A stretch of DNA of 64,000 nt from Paenibacillus psychroresistens (GTDB taxonomy: Bacteria > Bacillota > Bacilli > Paenibacillales > NBRC-103111): NCBI RefSeq assembly GCF_009728935.1, contig NZ_CP034235.1, positions 2,518,001-2,582,000 of the forward strand, written 5' to 3'. Made by a program: the position numbers and the translations under genes. Below the pieces are notes generated by a model. It searched no databases, was not told where the DNA came from, and was given only the letters and a program-made list of their open reading frames with translations. Positions 38,135 to 48,441 of this stretch are shown here, one piece after another; the first letter of the stretch is position 1; every line of letters begins with the position of its first letter.

Positions 38135-39388
38135 ATGAGTATACAAAAGCCGCGGGGGACGCAGGATATTCTGCCGGGTGTTTCGGAGAAATGGCAGTAT
38201 ATGGAGGATAAGGCGCGAGATCTTTGCCGACGCTTCAATTATAAAGAAATTCGTACGCCTATATTCGAGCATACTGAGCTTTATATACGTGGTGTCGGGG
38301 AAACAACAGATATCGTTGAAAAAGAAATGTACACGTTTATGGATAAAGGCGATCGCAGCCTTACTTTACGTCCTGAAGGTACTGCAGGCGTGGTGCGGGC
38401 TTATGTCGAGAATAAGCTGCATGGGGAAACCGAGATCAACAAGCTTTATTACATGGGGCCGATGTTTCGTTATGAGCGCCCAATGGCTGGACGGTATCGT
38501 CAGCTCCATCAGTTTGGGATCGAAGCGATTGGGGCTACGGATCCGAGTATTGATGCTGAAGTGATCGCTTTAGGTCTTAGTTTCTATAAAGAGGTTGGCT
38601 TGAAGGATGTTCGTGTCGAAGTCAATTCTGTGGGAACTCCAGCTTGCCGAGAAGTTTATAAAGCGAAGCTTGTAGAATTCTTCACTCCAATGAAGGACCT
38701 ACTCTGTGAGGATTGTCAATCTAGGTTATTGCGAAATCCAATGCGAATTCTGGATTGCAAGAAAGATGTGGAGCTGGTAAAGGGAGCTCCGACGATTCTT
38801 GAGTATCTGGATGAGGAAAGTCAGACACATTTTGACAAGCTGTTGGTTTATCTCACTGAAATGGACATTCCCTATATCGTTAATCCAAGCTTAGTTCGCG
38901 GGCTGGATTATTATACGCATACAGCTTTTGAATATAAAGCTGACGGGATTGGTGCTATTGATACGATTGGCGGCGGTGGCCGATATAATGGGCTAGTTGG
39001 CTCGATTGGCGGGAATGATCAGTCAGGAGTTGGCTTAGGTCTTGGTTTGGAAAGAACCTTGTTGATTCTGCAGGCGCAAGAGGTTGAATTACCGATTGCA
39101 CAGCCATTAGAAATATATTTGGTAGCCATGGGTGATGAAGCAGAAAAAGTGGCAGTAAGACTATTATTCCAATTGCGTCAGAATGGCCATATTGCTGAGA
39201 AGGATTATGTAGGTCGTAAAATGAAGGCGCAGCTGAAGTCGGCAGACCGCTTCAACGCTCGTTATGTGGCTATTCTAGGTGAAGATGAGCTGCAAAAAGG
39301 TGAGATAATTGTTAAGACCATGGAAACAGGCCAGCAAGTAACTTATCGCTTAGACGAATTTGTAAACAGAATGAAGGAGGAAATATAA
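38135..39388 (+). CDS. hisS: Histidyl-tRNA synthetase
   Basis: A 417-residue class II synthetase. [12 protein letters not shown] opens it; motif 2 [20 protein letters not shown] (near residue 113), the His-A motif [16 protein letters not shown] (near residue 258) and motif 3 [13 protein letters not shown] are present, then the anticodon-binding domain. GAAAGGG lies 8 nt before ATG 38135; a GTG and an ATG slightly upstream are in frame. It is separated from aspS by one base, so they are cotranscribed behind one T-box. Confidence 0.95.
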   Translation: MSIQKPRGTQDILPGVSEKWQYMEDKARDLCRRFNYKEIRTPIFEHTELYIRGVGETTDIVEKEMYTFMDKGDRSLTLRPEGTAGVVRAYVENKLHGETEINKLYYMGPMFRYERPMAGRYRQLHQFGIEAIGATDPSIDAEVIALGLSFYKEVGLKDVRVEVNSVGTPACREVYKAKLVEFFTPMKDLLCEDCQSRLLRNPMRILDCKKDVELVKGAPTILEYLDEESQTHFDKLLVYLTEMDIPYIVNPSLVRGLDYYTHTAFEYKADGIGAIDTIGGGGRYNGLVGSIGGNDQSGVGLGLGLERTLLILQAQEVELPIAQPLEIYLVAMGDEAEKVAVRLLFQLRQNGHIAEKDYVGRKMKAQLKSADRFNARYVAILGEDELQKGEIIVKTMETGQQVTYRLDEFVNRMKEEI

Positions 39389-39389
39389 A

Positions 39390-41186
39390 ATGTCCATGCT
39401 CAAAACACATCATTGCGGTCAAATTAACAAATCACAGGTTGGCGAAACAGTAACATTAAACGGGTGGGTCCAAGTAAGACGCGATTTAGGCGGGGTTTTA
39501 TTCATTGACTTACGTGACCGCAGCGGGATTGTTCAATTGGTATTCAACCCTGATTTTTCAGGTGAAGCCTTACAGCTTGCAGATAAAGCACGTAACGAAT
39601 TCGTATTGGCTGTTAAAGGGAAAGTTGTTGAACGCGCCCAAGAAACTAAAAACACAAACCTAGCTACAGGTGATCTAGAAATTCAGGTGACACAGCTTGA
39701 AATTCTTAATGCAGCGAAAAACCCGCCATTTTTTATCGAAGATGGCATTGAAATTGATGAGTCTTTGCGTTTGAAATATCGTTATTTGGATTTGCGTCGT
39801 CCAGAAATGCAGAAGACTTTGGTGCTGCGTGCGAAGGCTTCGAAGATTTTCCGTGATTTTTTGGATGCTAATGAATTTATCGAAGTGGAAACACCGATTT
39901 TGACGAAAAGCTCACCAGAAGGTGCGCGTGATTATTTGGTTCCAAGCCGTGTTCATCCAGGTGAGTTTTTTGCTTTACCGCAATCCCCGCAAATTTACAA
40001 GCAATTATTGATGGTTGCTGGGCTAGAGCGTTATTATCAAATCGCACGTTGTTTCCGTGATGAAGATTTGCGCTCAGATCGTCAGCCAGAGTTTACACAG
40101 ATAGACATTGAGACGTCATTCATGTCAGAGTATCAGCTGCAGGAGCTGATGGAGCAGCTAGTGGCTCGTTTGATTCGTGATACAACGGGCAAAGAGATCT
40201 CATTGCCGATTCAGCGTTTGACCTATGCAGATGCGATTAATAAATATGGCTCAGACAAGCCAGATTTACGTTTTGGCTTAGAGCTGAAGGATGTATCCGA
40301 TATTGTAGCAGAATGTGGAGTTAAAGTTTTTGCTTCCGTAGTTGCTGGCGGTGGTGAAGTAAAGGTATTGAATGCCAAGGGCTGTGCTTCTTGGAGTCGT
40401 AAGGAAATCGACGATCTCGGTACATTTGCATCGCGTTATGGTGCCAAAGGTTTAGCTTGGGTCCAAATGAAGGATGGCGAAATGAAAGGTCCAATCGTTA
40501 AATTCTTTAGCGAAGCAGACATTGAAGCCATTAAAGAACGTGTAGATGCAGTAGAAGGTGATCTATTGTTATTCTCAGCAGACAAGAAGAAAGTTGTTAC
40601 GGACGTATTAGGTGCTTTGCGTCTAAGGATTGGTAAAGAATTAGGCTTAATCGATGAATCGCAATTCAAATTCGCATGGGTCGTAGATTTCCCATTACTT
40701 GGCTATGATGAAGATGCGAAACGTTATGTTGCTGAACATCATCCGTTCACTAGGCCTAATGAAGAAGATGTGCATTATTTTGATACGGATCCAGGTAAAA
40801 TTCGCGCCTTAGCTTACGATTTAGTGCTTAATGGTTATGAGGTTGGCGGCGGATCGATGCGAATTTACAAGCGTGAAGTGCAGGAGAAAATGTTTGCTGC
40901 ATTAGGATTTAGCCCAGAAGAAGCAAACGAGAAATTCGGTTTCTTATTGGAAGCTTTTGAATATGGAACACCTCCGCATGGCGGAATTGCTTTTGGATTT
41001 GACCGTTTGGTAATGCTGATTGCAGGACGCACTAATTTACGTGAAACGATTGCCTTCCCGAAAACGGCAAGTGCAACGGATCTGTTAATGGATGCGCCAA
41101 GTGAAGTGGATGATAGTCAATTAGAGATGCTTTCGATTAAATTGGCATTGAAGCCAGTGGCTCCTAAAAAGGAAGCATTAGTATAA
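39390..41186 (+). CDS. aspS: Aspartyl-tRNA synthetase
   Basis: A 598-residue bacterial-type AspRS. The OB anticodon-binding domain occupies residues 1-110 ([15 protein letters not shown]); motif 2 is [19 protein letters not shown] near residue 215; the bacterial insertion (GAD) domain follows; motif 3 is [13 protein letters not shown] near residue 535. AGGAGG overlaps the end of hisS. Whether it charges only tRNA-Asp or also tRNA-Asn cannot be read here. Confidence 0.96.
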   Translation: MSMLKTHHCGQINKSQVGETVTLNGWVQVRRDLGGVLFIDLRDRSGIVQLVFNPDFSGEALQLADKARNEFVLAVKGKVVERAQETKNTNLATGDLEIQVTQLEILNAAKNPPFFIEDGIEIDESLRLKYRYLDLRRPEMQKTLVLRAKASKIFRDFLDANEFIEVETPILTKSSPEGARDYLVPSRVHPGEFFALPQSPQIYKQLLMVAGLERYYQIARCFRDEDLRSDRQPEFTQIDIETSFMSEYQLQELMEQLVARLIRDTTGKEISLPIQRLTYADAINKYGSDKPDLRFGLELKDVSDIVAECGVKVFASVVAGGGEVKVLNAKGCASWSRKEIDDLGTFASRYGAKGLAWVQMKDGEMKGPIVKFFSEADIEAIKERVDAVEGDLLLFSADKKKVVTDVLGALRLRIGKELGLIDESQFKFAWVVDFPLLGYDEDAKRYVAEHHPFTRPNEEDVHYFDTDPGKIRALAYDLVLNGYEVGGGSMRIYKREVQEKMFAALGFSPEEANEKFGFLLEAFEYGTPPHGGIAFGFDRLVMLIAGRTNLRETIAFPKTASATDLLMDAPSEVDDSQLEMLSIKLALKPVAPKKEALV

Positions 41187-41200
41187 CGAGGTGAGTTTGA

Positions 41201-41959
41201 ATGGCAGTTCATCAATTTTCTAGAACGGAGCTGGCTATCGGTCCAGAAGGGCTGGATGTGCTGAAGAATAGTACAGTAGCTGTGCTTGGTATTGGCGGGG
41301 TGGGATCTTTTGCTGCTGAAGCCTTAGCTCGAAGTGGAATCGGACGGATTATCATGATTGATAAAGATGTAGTGGATATTACGAACATCAACCGTCAGCT
41401 GCATGCATTATTGACGACTGTAGGTCAGCAAAAAACAGAGTTAATGAAGGAACGGATCGCATTGATCAATCCGGAATGTGATGCTGTAGCACTGCAGATG
41501 TTCTATACAGAAGAAACCTGTGAGCAGGTTTTCGCTTATCCATTGGATTATATAGTGGATGCATCGGATACGATTAGCTATAAAATTCATTTGATCAAGG
41601 AATGTTTAGCTAGAAAAATCCCGCTTATCTCCTGCATGGGAGCGGCGAACAAAACCGATCCAACGCAGTTTAAGATAGCGGATATCTCGAAAACCTCCAT
41701 GGATCCTATGGCGCGTGTCATTCGCACGAAGCTGCGTAAAGAAGGCATTAAAAAAGGCGTTAAGGTTGTTTTCTCAACCGAAATACCGGTTAAGCCTCGT
41801 GAGGATGTTACGGAGCAAATCGTTCCAGAAAATGCACCTGATCGACGCAAAGCACAGCAACCTCCGGCTAGTAATTCATATGTACCGCCAGTAGCTGGCT
41901 TTATCATGGTCAGTGCGGTAATAAAAGATTTGTTGGAAGCAGCTGAAAAGAAGGCATAA
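41201..41959 (+). CDS. tcdA: tRNA threonylcarbamoyladenosine dehydratase TcdA
   Basis: A 252-residue E1-like enzyme of the ThiF/MoeB superfamily that converts t6A37 of tRNA to its cyclic form. The ATP-binding VLGIGGVGSFAAEALARSGIG (near residue 30), the adenylate motif DITNINRQLHAL and VDASDTISYK are present. It lies 14 nt after aspS, as in B. subtilis (YrvM), and is closed by a strong terminator. Confidence 0.92.
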   Translation: MAVHQFSRTELAIGPEGLDVLKNSTVAVLGIGGVGSFAAEALARSGIGRIIMIDKDVVDITNINRQLHALLTTVGQQKTELMKERIALINPECDAVALQMFYTEETCEQVFAYPLDYIVDASDTISYKIHLIKECLARKIPLISCMGAANKTDPTQFKIADISKTSMDPMARVIRTKLRKEGIKKGVKVVFSTEIPVKPREDVTEQIVPENAPDRRKAQQPPASNSYVPPVAGFIMVSAVIKDLLEAAEKKA

Positions 41960-41973
41960 GCTGAACCAGTATG

Positions 41974-42030
41974 AACCACCTGATATTCCTTTCCTTTGAT
42001 TAATGGAAAGCGAGATCAGGTGGTTTATTT
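41974..42030 (+). terminator. Terminator after tcdA
   Basis: AACCACCTGAT pairs with ATCAGGTGGTT, with an inner CTTTCC/GGAAAG stem. TTTATTTCTTTT follows. Confidence 0.88.
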
Positions 42031-42033
42031 CTT

Positions 42034-42121
42034 TTGAGCGTTATCCCTTAAGCTCAGTCGTTGATAAAAAGGCCAAATTTAACGGCTTACAGGAATGCTG
42101 AGGCAAAGGGATAACGCTCAA
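42034..42121. repeat. 88-nt imperfect inverted-repeat element
   Basis: Arms of 24 nt (42034-42057 and 42098-42121) match at about 21 positions; the outer 16 (TTGAGCGTTATCCCTT) are exact. The 40-nt centre contains a small AGGCC/GGCTT-type hairpin. It follows the tcdA terminator and precedes rarA. No T-run follows, so it is not a terminator; a miniature transposable element or a structured RNA are options. Confidence 0.6.
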
Positions 42122-42224
42122 ATAGAATGCATGGCTGGCATAAATTCTTGAAGGCTAGTTGTTGGTTTTTAGAGGGAACTGTGATACGATTTTTAGGTAT
42201 TATATGAATTGGGGTGTAAGCGTT

Positions 42225-43547
42225 ATGGATTTATTTACCTATCAGTCCTCTCAGGATACGGGAGGCAAGCTGCTGGCGGATCGAATTCGTCCAACAACGT
42301 TGGATGATTATATAGGGCAAGAGCATATTGTAGGACCGGGGAAGCTGCTGCGTCGTGCCATTATTGCGGATCAGGTGAGCTCGATTTTACTATATGGCCC
42401 ACCAGGAACTGGAAAAACTACGCTAGCTCATGTCATCTCCAATAGTACCAAAGGGGAGTTTATCAAGCTTAATGCGGTTGATGCAACAGTTAAGGATGTT
42501 CGCGAGGTTATCGAAGTGGCTAAGCAGAATAAATCGCTTTATGGCAAGAAAACGATCCTTTTTCTAGATGAAGTCCATCGCTTTAATACTGCAAGGCAGG
42601 ATGCGTTGTTGCCTGCGGTTGAGCAGGGGATTATTATTTTTATTGGGGCAACGACGGAGAATCCGTTTCACCATGTGAATGGAGCGCTGCTCTCGCGCTC
42701 AACGCTGTTTGAGCTGAAGGCGCTGACGCATGAGCATTCGCTGATAGCGATGCGCCGCGCGCTCGAAGACCGTGAGCGCGGCTTGGGCTTTTTGCCGCTC
42801 ATGGCAGAGCCAGAAGCGCTGCAGCACATCGCCCGCATGGCAAACGGCGATATCCGCCGTTCGCTCAATGCGTTGGAGCTCGCAGCGCTCACAACGCCGT
42901 CCCAGCCGGACGGCACGATCCAACTCACGCTCGAAGTAGCGGAGGAATCGATTCGCCGTCCGACGGTGAAAGCGGACGAGTCCACGCAGTACGATGTGCT
43001 CTCGGCCTTTCACAAAAGCGTGCGCGGCTCAAGCGACGCCGCCTTGTTCTGGTTCCTCTATGCCGTGGAAAAGCTTGGCATGGACCCGATGACCTTCCTG
43101 CGCCGGCTTATCGTCGCATGCAGCGAAGACATTGGCCTTGCCAGCCCGCAGGCGATGGTCCAGGCCGTCACCGCAATGGACGCCTATCACAAAATCGGCT
43201 TCCCAGAGTCCAAATACATCATTGCTCAGGCGATTCTCTTCGCAGTTGAATGCCCTAAATCCAATGCGATCCCGATCGCCATTGACCGTGCGATGAAAGC
43301 GATGGATCGGATGAAGTCGGCTGAGGTGCCGATGCATTTGCGCGATACCCATTATAGCGGGGCAGAGAAGCTTGGCCATAAAGGCTACAAATACCCGCAT
43401 AATTACCCGAATCATTATGTGGATCAAACCTATCTGCCGGATGAATTGCAGGAGGAAAGCTTTTTCATAGCTTCCGAGCAAGGCATGGAAGAAAAAATGA
43501 AGCAAAACCAAGCAACACGTAAAAAACCGAGCGCTCCAAACCGATGA
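42225..43547 (+). CDS. rarA: Replication-associated recombination protein RarA (AAA ATPase)
   Basis: A 440-residue MgsA/RarA/WHIP-family ATPase acting at stalled forks. [16 protein letters not shown] opens the AAA module, Walker A is GPPGTGKTT (near residue 60), Walker [11 protein letters not shown], sensor FIGATTENP; the C-terminal part has [16 protein letters not shown] and [14 protein letters not shown] begin at ATG 42225, behind GGGGTG, not at the TTG 22 codons earlier. The middle of the gene, about 42700-43230, is distinctly GC-rich compared with both ends. Confidence 0.93.
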   Translation: MDLFTYQSSQDTGGKLLADRIRPTTLDDYIGQEHIVGPGKLLRRAIIADQVSSILLYGPPGTGKTTLAHVISNSTKGEFIKLNAVDATVKDVREVIEVAKQNKSLYGKKTILFLDEVHRFNTARQDALLPAVEQGIIIFIGATTENPFHHVNGALLSRSTLFELKALTHEHSLIAMRRALEDRERGLGFLPLMAEPEALQHIARMANGDIRRSLNALELAALTTPSQPDGTIQLTLEVAEESIRRPTVKADESTQYDVLSAFHKSVRGSSDAALFWFLYAVEKLGMDPMTFLRRLIVACSEDIGLASPQAMVQAVTAMDAYHKIGFPESKYIIAQAILFAVECPKSNAIPIAIDRAMKAMDRMKSAEVPMHLRDTHYSGAEKLGHKGYKYPHNYPNHYVDQTYLPDELQEESFFIASEQGMEEKMKQNQATRKKPSAPNR

Positions 43548-43614
43548 TAGAGTAAGAGGTTAAATCGATAGATTAGGTTTTAATTTTACGTAGGTATTTT
43601 GCTAGGAGGAACAT

Positions 43615-44874
43615 ATGGATAACAAAAAGGTCCGTGCTTGGATTTACTATGATTGGGCGAATTCGGCTTTTGCGACGACAATGATGGCTGCAGTACTGCC
43701 GATTTTTTATGTGGATACGGCTGCATTGACATTAGGAGATTCGAATCTTGCTTTGTCCTATTGGGGATTTACTCAGACAATCGCGATGCTGATCGCAGCC
43801 CTAATAGCCCCAATTCTCGGTGCATACGCCGATTATTCCGGAACCAAAATGCGCTTCCTGCGTGTTTTCTCTTTAATGGGAATACTAGCTTCTGGACTGT
43901 TCGCATTGATAGGCGAGGGTGATTATATATTAGCGTCGGTATTATTTATCATCGGGTCAATTGGTTATTCCAGTTCATCTGCATTCTATGATGCTCTTTT
44001 ACCAGATTTGGTACCTCCAGAAAAGCGAGATATGATATCTTCCAAAGGATTTGCTTTTGGTTATATTGGTGGAGGCTTGCTGCTAATTGTAAATCTAGTA
44101 ATGATCCAGACACCTCAAGTTTTCGGATTTCCAAATAAACTCGTAGGTGTTCATGTAGCCTTTATCACTGTGGCGGTTTGGTGGTTTGTATTCTCACTCC
44201 CGTTGTTTAGGCGGGTAAAAGATATACCTTTGAACACGGGTAAGAAAGTTAAAGAGTATACAGCGATTGCTTTCGCACGTACATGGGGTACTTTAAAGCA
44301 TATTTCACGATACCCGGAGCTGTTTAAGTTTATTGTCGCTTTTTGGTTTTTTAATGATGGAATTAATACGATTATTACAATGGCGACGACATACGGTAAA
44401 ACCATTGGGATTGAAACCTCGGATTTGATTACAGCACTAATCATCACTCAATTCGTTGGAATTCCTTTTACGCTAATATTCGGTAAAATAGCGGAACGCC
44501 TTGGCTCCAAACGCTCGCTCTACATATCCTTATTCGTTTATATGCTGATTGTCATTTTAGGATATTTTATGACCAGTGCTTTACACTTCTACATACTTGC
44601 ATTTATGGTTGGGCTGGTGCAAGGGGGAAGCCAAGCGATTGCCAGATCGATCTTTAGCCAGATGGTCCCGAAGGGGCGCTCGTCTGAATTTTTTGGCTTC
44701 CTTAACGTCTCCAGCCGGTTTTCTTCTATATTAGGTCCGTTTGTTTTCTCAATGGTTAGTTTGCTTACGGGCTCAGCACGATTTGGAATCCTTTCACTTT
44801 TCTTATTCTTTGCTGTAGGGATCCTGCTGCTAATGAAAGTCAATCTCGAAAAAGGCGCAAAAGAAGCGATCTAA
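43615..44874 (+). CDS. MFS transporter, UMF1/Atg22-like
   Basis: A 419-residue protein with about 12 membrane helices. RAWIYYDWANSAFATTMM is the signature opening of the UMF1 (Atg22-like) family; PILGAYADYSGTKMRFL resembles the MFS loop-2 motif; SQAIARSIFSQMVPKGRSSEFFGF lies in the second half. Related proteins are predicted solute or amino-acid exporters; the substrate is unknown. TAGGAGG precedes the ATG. It converges with the next gene. Confidence 0.85.
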   Translation: MDNKKVRAWIYYDWANSAFATTMMAAVLPIFYVDTAALTLGDSNLALSYWGFTQTIAMLIAALIAPILGAYADYSGTKMRFLRVFSLMGILASGLFALIGEGDYILASVLFIIGSIGYSSSSAFYDALLPDLVPPEKRDMISSKGFAFGYIGGGLLLIVNLVMIQTPQVFGFPNKLVGVHVAFITVAVWWFVFSLPLFRRVKDIPLNTGKKVKEYTAIAFARTWGTLKHISRYPELFKFIVAFWFFNDGINTIITMATTYGKTIGIETSDLITALIITQFVGIPFTLIFGKIAERLGSKRSLYISLFVYMLIVILGYFMTSALHFYILAFMVGLVQGGSQAIARSIFSQMVPKGRSSEFFGFLNVSSRFSSILGPFVFSMVSLLTGSARFGILSLFLFFAVGILLLMKVNLEKGAKEAI

Positions 44875-44901
44875 GCTTCCGCCTAAATCGCTCCATCCCG
44901 A

Positions 44902-45846
44902 TCACCAGAAGCTGGGATCCGCATATTTAATTTCCAGTCCTTCTTCACAAGAGAGTCCTGTTTCATAAGAAAGATTGCCAATGGCTGCTTGCAGATCTTG
45001 GTCGTCTTTTTCTTTTTGTTGCTTGTTTTCTTGGAGAAAGTTTAACGCCACGCGCATGACAGTTATGCCGTCCGTTAATGCAGGATTCCACATGTCCCAA
45101 ACACTTGAAGTGTAGGATTGATTCTCCAGTGCGGGATGAAACCATTCTTTACGAGCTTCATTTAAATAATCGTGATGTGTGAGAATACGTTTAAAAACCA
45201 TAGGTTCTATTTGATTAAAAGTTAGGATACGTTTGATTCCACTAGGATCGTGAAATATTTTCTGAGCCTGAATCATATCCTGGTAAGCCTTGTTCCAATC
45301 TGTTTCCTGTACCTCGCTGGTTAGCTCTGGATACAATTGCTGGGCAATTCGATTGAGCATCGGTAAGGTTCCCACTGGCATCTGATCCCCGATATAAACC
45401 TGCTTCCAAACAGGCGTTTTCCAGGTTTCCAGATTAAGCTTTCGTTTCACAATCAAGGTATCCATGGCAACTTCAAAATGCTGATGATCCCATTTCTTAA
45501 ATCCCGAGCGATAAAATACATATGGATGCATATTCCGATCCAGCACATGGTGCATTAGAAAGCCGAGCACATAAACCAGTGCAGGGTCATCCATTCTCTT
45601 ACCTTGTACGGCATGAACCATCTCTACGAGATTAGGTCCACATTCTGTGCTATGCATCGCGCTGCCTAGCTTATTCATCTTCTTATCTCGCTGCCATGGC
45701 CAAAAATTATGATAAAATAAAAAATCCGGCCCCTGACAGCCCAAATTAAATGTATTCAGCAGCTTCGGCTGTTCCAGGATGTGATTTAGTTGAAGCTCTT
45801 GCAGAACTTCCTGTCCAAAAATCAAGTGCGCCCATATATTCGGCAT
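44902..45846 (-). CDS. Zinc-dependent phospholipase C-family protein
   Basis: A 314-residue protein without signal peptide. MPNIWAHLIFGQEVL at the N-terminus, LGCQGPDFLFYH, GFLMHHVLDRNMHPYVFYRSG and HQHFEVAMDTLIV supply the Trp/His/Asp pattern of the Zn_dep_PLPC fold (trinuclear zinc site in the secreted enzymes). Cytosolic relatives in Bacillales have no proven substrate. It is divergent from the carbohydrate locus that follows; the 562-nt gap between them holds that locus' first promoter. Confidence 0.78.
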   Translation of the reverse strand: MPNIWAHLIFGQEVLQELQLNHILEQPKLLNTFNLGCQGPDFLFYHNFWPWQRDKKMNKLGSAMHSTECGPNLVEMVHAVQGKRMDDPALVYVLGFLMHHVLDRNMHPYVFYRSGFKKWDHQHFEVAMDTLIVKRKLNLETWKTPVWKQVYIGDQMPVGTLPMLNRIAQQLYPELTSEVQETDWNKAYQDMIQAQKIFHDPSGIKRILTFNQIEPMVFKRILTHHDYLNEARKEWFHPALENQSYTSSVWDMWNPALTDGITVMRVALNFLQENKQQKEKDDQDLQAAIGNLSYETGLSCEEGLEIKYADPSFW

Positions 45847-45999
45847 TGGTTAGGCTCCCTTTTAAGTTGTAATCCCTTATGATTAGGATACCATTTACTA
45901 AATAGAAGGGGAAATATAAGTTGGGCTTACTCAAAAAGAACTCCGAAGGCTTGAGAATTCGAAAAAAATGAAAGCGGTAACAAAACTTTGATTGAAAAA

Positions 46000-46048
46000 C
46001 ATTAACGTTAATGATAATCTTGTTGTAGAATAACATTAACGTTAATGT
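46000..46048 (+). promoter_or_regulatory. Promoter and double operator of the GH43 gene
   Basis: Two palindromes: CATTAACGTTAATG (46000-46013) and ACATTAACGTTAATGT (46033-46048), centres 34 nt apart. TAGAAT at 46026-46031 is a good -10 ending 3 nt before the second ATTAAC; a TTAACG inside the first palindrome sits 18 nt upstream as a poor -35. A single half site (CGTTAATGT) recurs at 46270. The pattern fits a LacI-family repressor. Confidence 0.7.
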
Positions 46049-46292
46049 AATTATACATAGTGGTGAAAAAAACAATATCAATGCATATTTCGGTTTAGGG
46101 AAGTTAGCAGTTACAACACAAATTCGGTGGATACATCAATGTTAAAACCGAAAGTATTATCGTATTGAATAAATTATTTCATTTAACCGTAGATTAGCAA
46201 AAATCGAGGATTCTATGCAGGCAGATTCCTTGCTGCTTTGTTATCTAGATTATTATCAATAATGTTCTTCGTTAATGTAAGAATGGATCCTC

Positions 46293-46325
46293 AAGCACTT
46301 GCGATAATCATCGTGTGCTTTTTCA
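46293..46325 (+). terminator. Terminator-like hairpin in the GH43 leader
   Basis: AAGCAC and GCGAT pair with ATCGT and GTGCTT around an AATC loop with a two-base bulge; TTTCATT follows. It lies between promoter and ribosome site, so it could attenuate transcription. The rest of 46050-46400 shows nothing else I recognise. Confidence 0.4.
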
Positions 46326-46408
46326 TTGGATTGATTGAATAAGCGGGAGAGGAGGGCTTTAAGATGGGCTTCGTTATTTATTAAAGACTATAAGGAGGAG
46401 AATGATCA

Positions 46409-48418
46409 GTGAAAATTAATAAAACGCGTTGGATATCAGCATTTCTAATTTTATTCCTTACTTTATCTTTCATACCGGGGGTATTCCCGGCACAGAAAGC
46501 CTCAGCAGCAAGCAATACGGGAAAATTTTATAATTCGATTAACAATATGGGTAATGATCCTTGGGTAGTATACAAAGATGGTTACTATTATTTAATTGAG
46601 AGCGTAGGCGGCGGCTTGTGGGTGACAAAATCCCCCTCAAACAGTCTTACGAGAATCGCCACAGAAGGGACCCGAGTTAATATTAAAGCTTTCCCTACAG
46701 GTTCTGGCGCCAACTGCACTGGAGTTTGGGCACCTGAGCTTCACTTTCTAAATAACAAGTGGTATGTGTACTACGCAGCAACCACCTGTGACGACAACAA
46801 CAATAATCATCGTATGTTTGTGCTGGAAAGCAATTCTTCCGATCCTCAGGGATCTTATACGGATAAAGGCAAAATTGCTGCGACGACTGATCGATGGGCG
46901 ATTGACGGACACGTATTCACGTACAATAGTCAAATGTACATGGTTTGGTCGGGTTGGGCTGGGACCACGTCGGGTGGAGCACAGAACACTTATATCGCTA
47001 CGATGAGCAATCCATGGACGATATCTGGAGATCGGGTACTGATCGCTTCCCCGACTTACAGTTGGGAAAAGATTGGAGGGCCGGACTACATCAATGAAGG
47101 CCCTACCGTTTTGATTCGAAACGGCAAGGTCAACATCGTCTATTCCGCGAGTGGAAGCTGGACTGACGATTATTGTTTGGGTTTACTGACTAACTCGACT
47201 GGTAATCTAATGAATCCCGCAAACTGGGTCAAAAAGTCCACACCGGTATTCTCAAAGACAAGCGATGTATTCGGTCCTGGGCACGCGTCATTCACCAAAT
47301 CGCCCGACGGTACGGAGGACTGGATCGTGTACCATTCGGCAAGAAAATCCGGTTCCGCTTGGGATCGCATTATGAATCTTCAAAAATTCACCTGGAATAC
47401 GGACGATACACCTAATTTCGGCACTCCAATCTCGCCGACTGTTCGTCAAACTGCGCCATCAGGCGAACCAGCTTGGAACGATTACGGATGGGGAGATTCC
47501 AGCTCGGGAACCTTGGAAATCGGGAATTGGACGCATCTTAGTACGAACTCGATTCGAAGTTATAATCTTGGCAGCGGTTTCAAACAAGTTTTCCGCGGGG
47601 ATGTAAATCAAACATCTTACACACTATCCGCCGATGTGAAGTGGCTGAAAACCGGAACGGTCTCTCCTAATCCGAAATATGGGATATATGCGAACTATAA
47701 GGATTCAAGTAATTACGTAATGGCAATGATCGATAAGAATCTTGGTGTGCTTGCCACGTATGCCATTGTAGGCGGCGTCGCACAGGCTTGGCAAAATACA
47801 GCATTACCTCCCGGCACCAACTTAAACAATGCCAATAACATTAAAGTCGTTAAGGATGGTAACAACTTCTACTTCCATGTAAATAACAATCTTCTACAAG
47901 TACGGAGCTTAGCAATTTCCAACGGGCAAATCGGAATGGTGACTGAAGACACCCAAGCTGAATACACGAATTTCGCCGTTACGGCGAATGCCACCCGGTA
48001 TTACAAGATTCTAAATAAGAAAAGCGGTAGAGCATTATCCGTTGAGGCCGGCGGAACAACGAACGGAAGCCGGAGTATTATTTGGGACTTCATCTCGGCT
48101 GATGATCAATATTGGCAAGTACTGAGTAATGGAAATGGTACGGTGCGATTCTTGAATAAGAAAAGTGGTCGCGCACTCTCCATTTTATTAGGTGGAACAT
48201 CGAATGGCTCCACAGTGCATATATGGGATTATCTATCTGCCACGGATCAACATTGGTCAATTTCTCAGGGAAGTACCGGCTATTTGAAAGTATTGAACGC
48301 AGCAAGCAATCGCGCACTTTCCTTAGTGAGTGGTGGAACTGCGAACAATACGTATGCGCATCTTTGGGATTATCTTGGTGGAGTTGATGATCAAGATTGG
48401 TCTATCATTTTAACGTAA
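46409..48418 (+). CDS. Secreted GH43-family glycosidase with ricin-type CBM
   Basis: A 669-residue enzyme with a signal peptide (residues 1-34, ending KASAASN). The five-bladed propeller carries the three GH43 acids: Asp50 in GNDPWVVYKDG, Asp166 in AIDGHVF and Glu230 in INEGPTVLI; WAPELHFLNNKWYVYYA is typical of arabinofuranosidase-type GH43. A beta-sandwich of about 180 residues follows, then a ricin-B (CBM13-like) trefoil with three repeats of the form NKKSGRALSV...WDF from residue 530. It probably releases L-arabinofuranosyl groups outside the cell. The start is GTG behind AGGAGG. It heads the carbohydrate locus under the ATTAAC operator. Confidence 0.85.
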   Translation: MKINKTRWISAFLILFLTLSFIPGVFPAQKASAASNTGKFYNSINNMGNDPWVVYKDGYYYLIESVGGGLWVTKSPSNSLTRIATEGTRVNIKAFPTGSGANCTGVWAPELHFLNNKWYVYYAATTCDDNNNNHRMFVLESNSSDPQGSYTDKGKIAATTDRWAIDGHVFTYNSQMYMVWSGWAGTTSGGAQNTYIATMSNPWTISGDRVLIASPTYSWEKIGGPDYINEGPTVLIRNGKVNIVYSASGSWTDDYCLGLLTNSTGNLMNPANWVKKSTPVFSKTSDVFGPGHASFTKSPDGTEDWIVYHSARKSGSAWDRIMNLQKFTWNTDDTPNFGTPISPTVRQTAPSGEPAWNDYGWGDSSSGTLEIGNWTHLSTNSIRSYNLGSGFKQVFRGDVNQTSYTLSADVKWLKTGTVSPNPKYGIYANYKDSSNYVMAMIDKNLGVLATYAIVGGVAQAWQNTALPPGTNLNNANNIKVVKDGNNFYFHVNNNLLQVRSLAISNGQIGMVTEDTQAEYTNFAVTANATRYYKILNKKSGRALSVEAGGTTNGSRSIIWDFISADDQYWQVLSNGNGTVRFLNKKSGRALSILLGGTSNGSTVHIWDYLSATDQHWSISQGSTGYLKVLNAASNRALSLVSGGTANNTYAHLWDYLGGVDDQDWSIILT

Positions 48419-48441
48419 TTCAATATTAAAGGGAGGTGCAA

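Noticed and set aside
38178..38564. 128-residue alternate frame inside hisS
   Set aside because: It lies fully within a well-conserved synthetase domain and has no ribosome site.
42668..43511. Long minus-strand and alternate frames inside rarA
   Set aside because: They coincide with the GC-rich patch, where stop codons are rare by chance, and have no start signals or recognisable domains.
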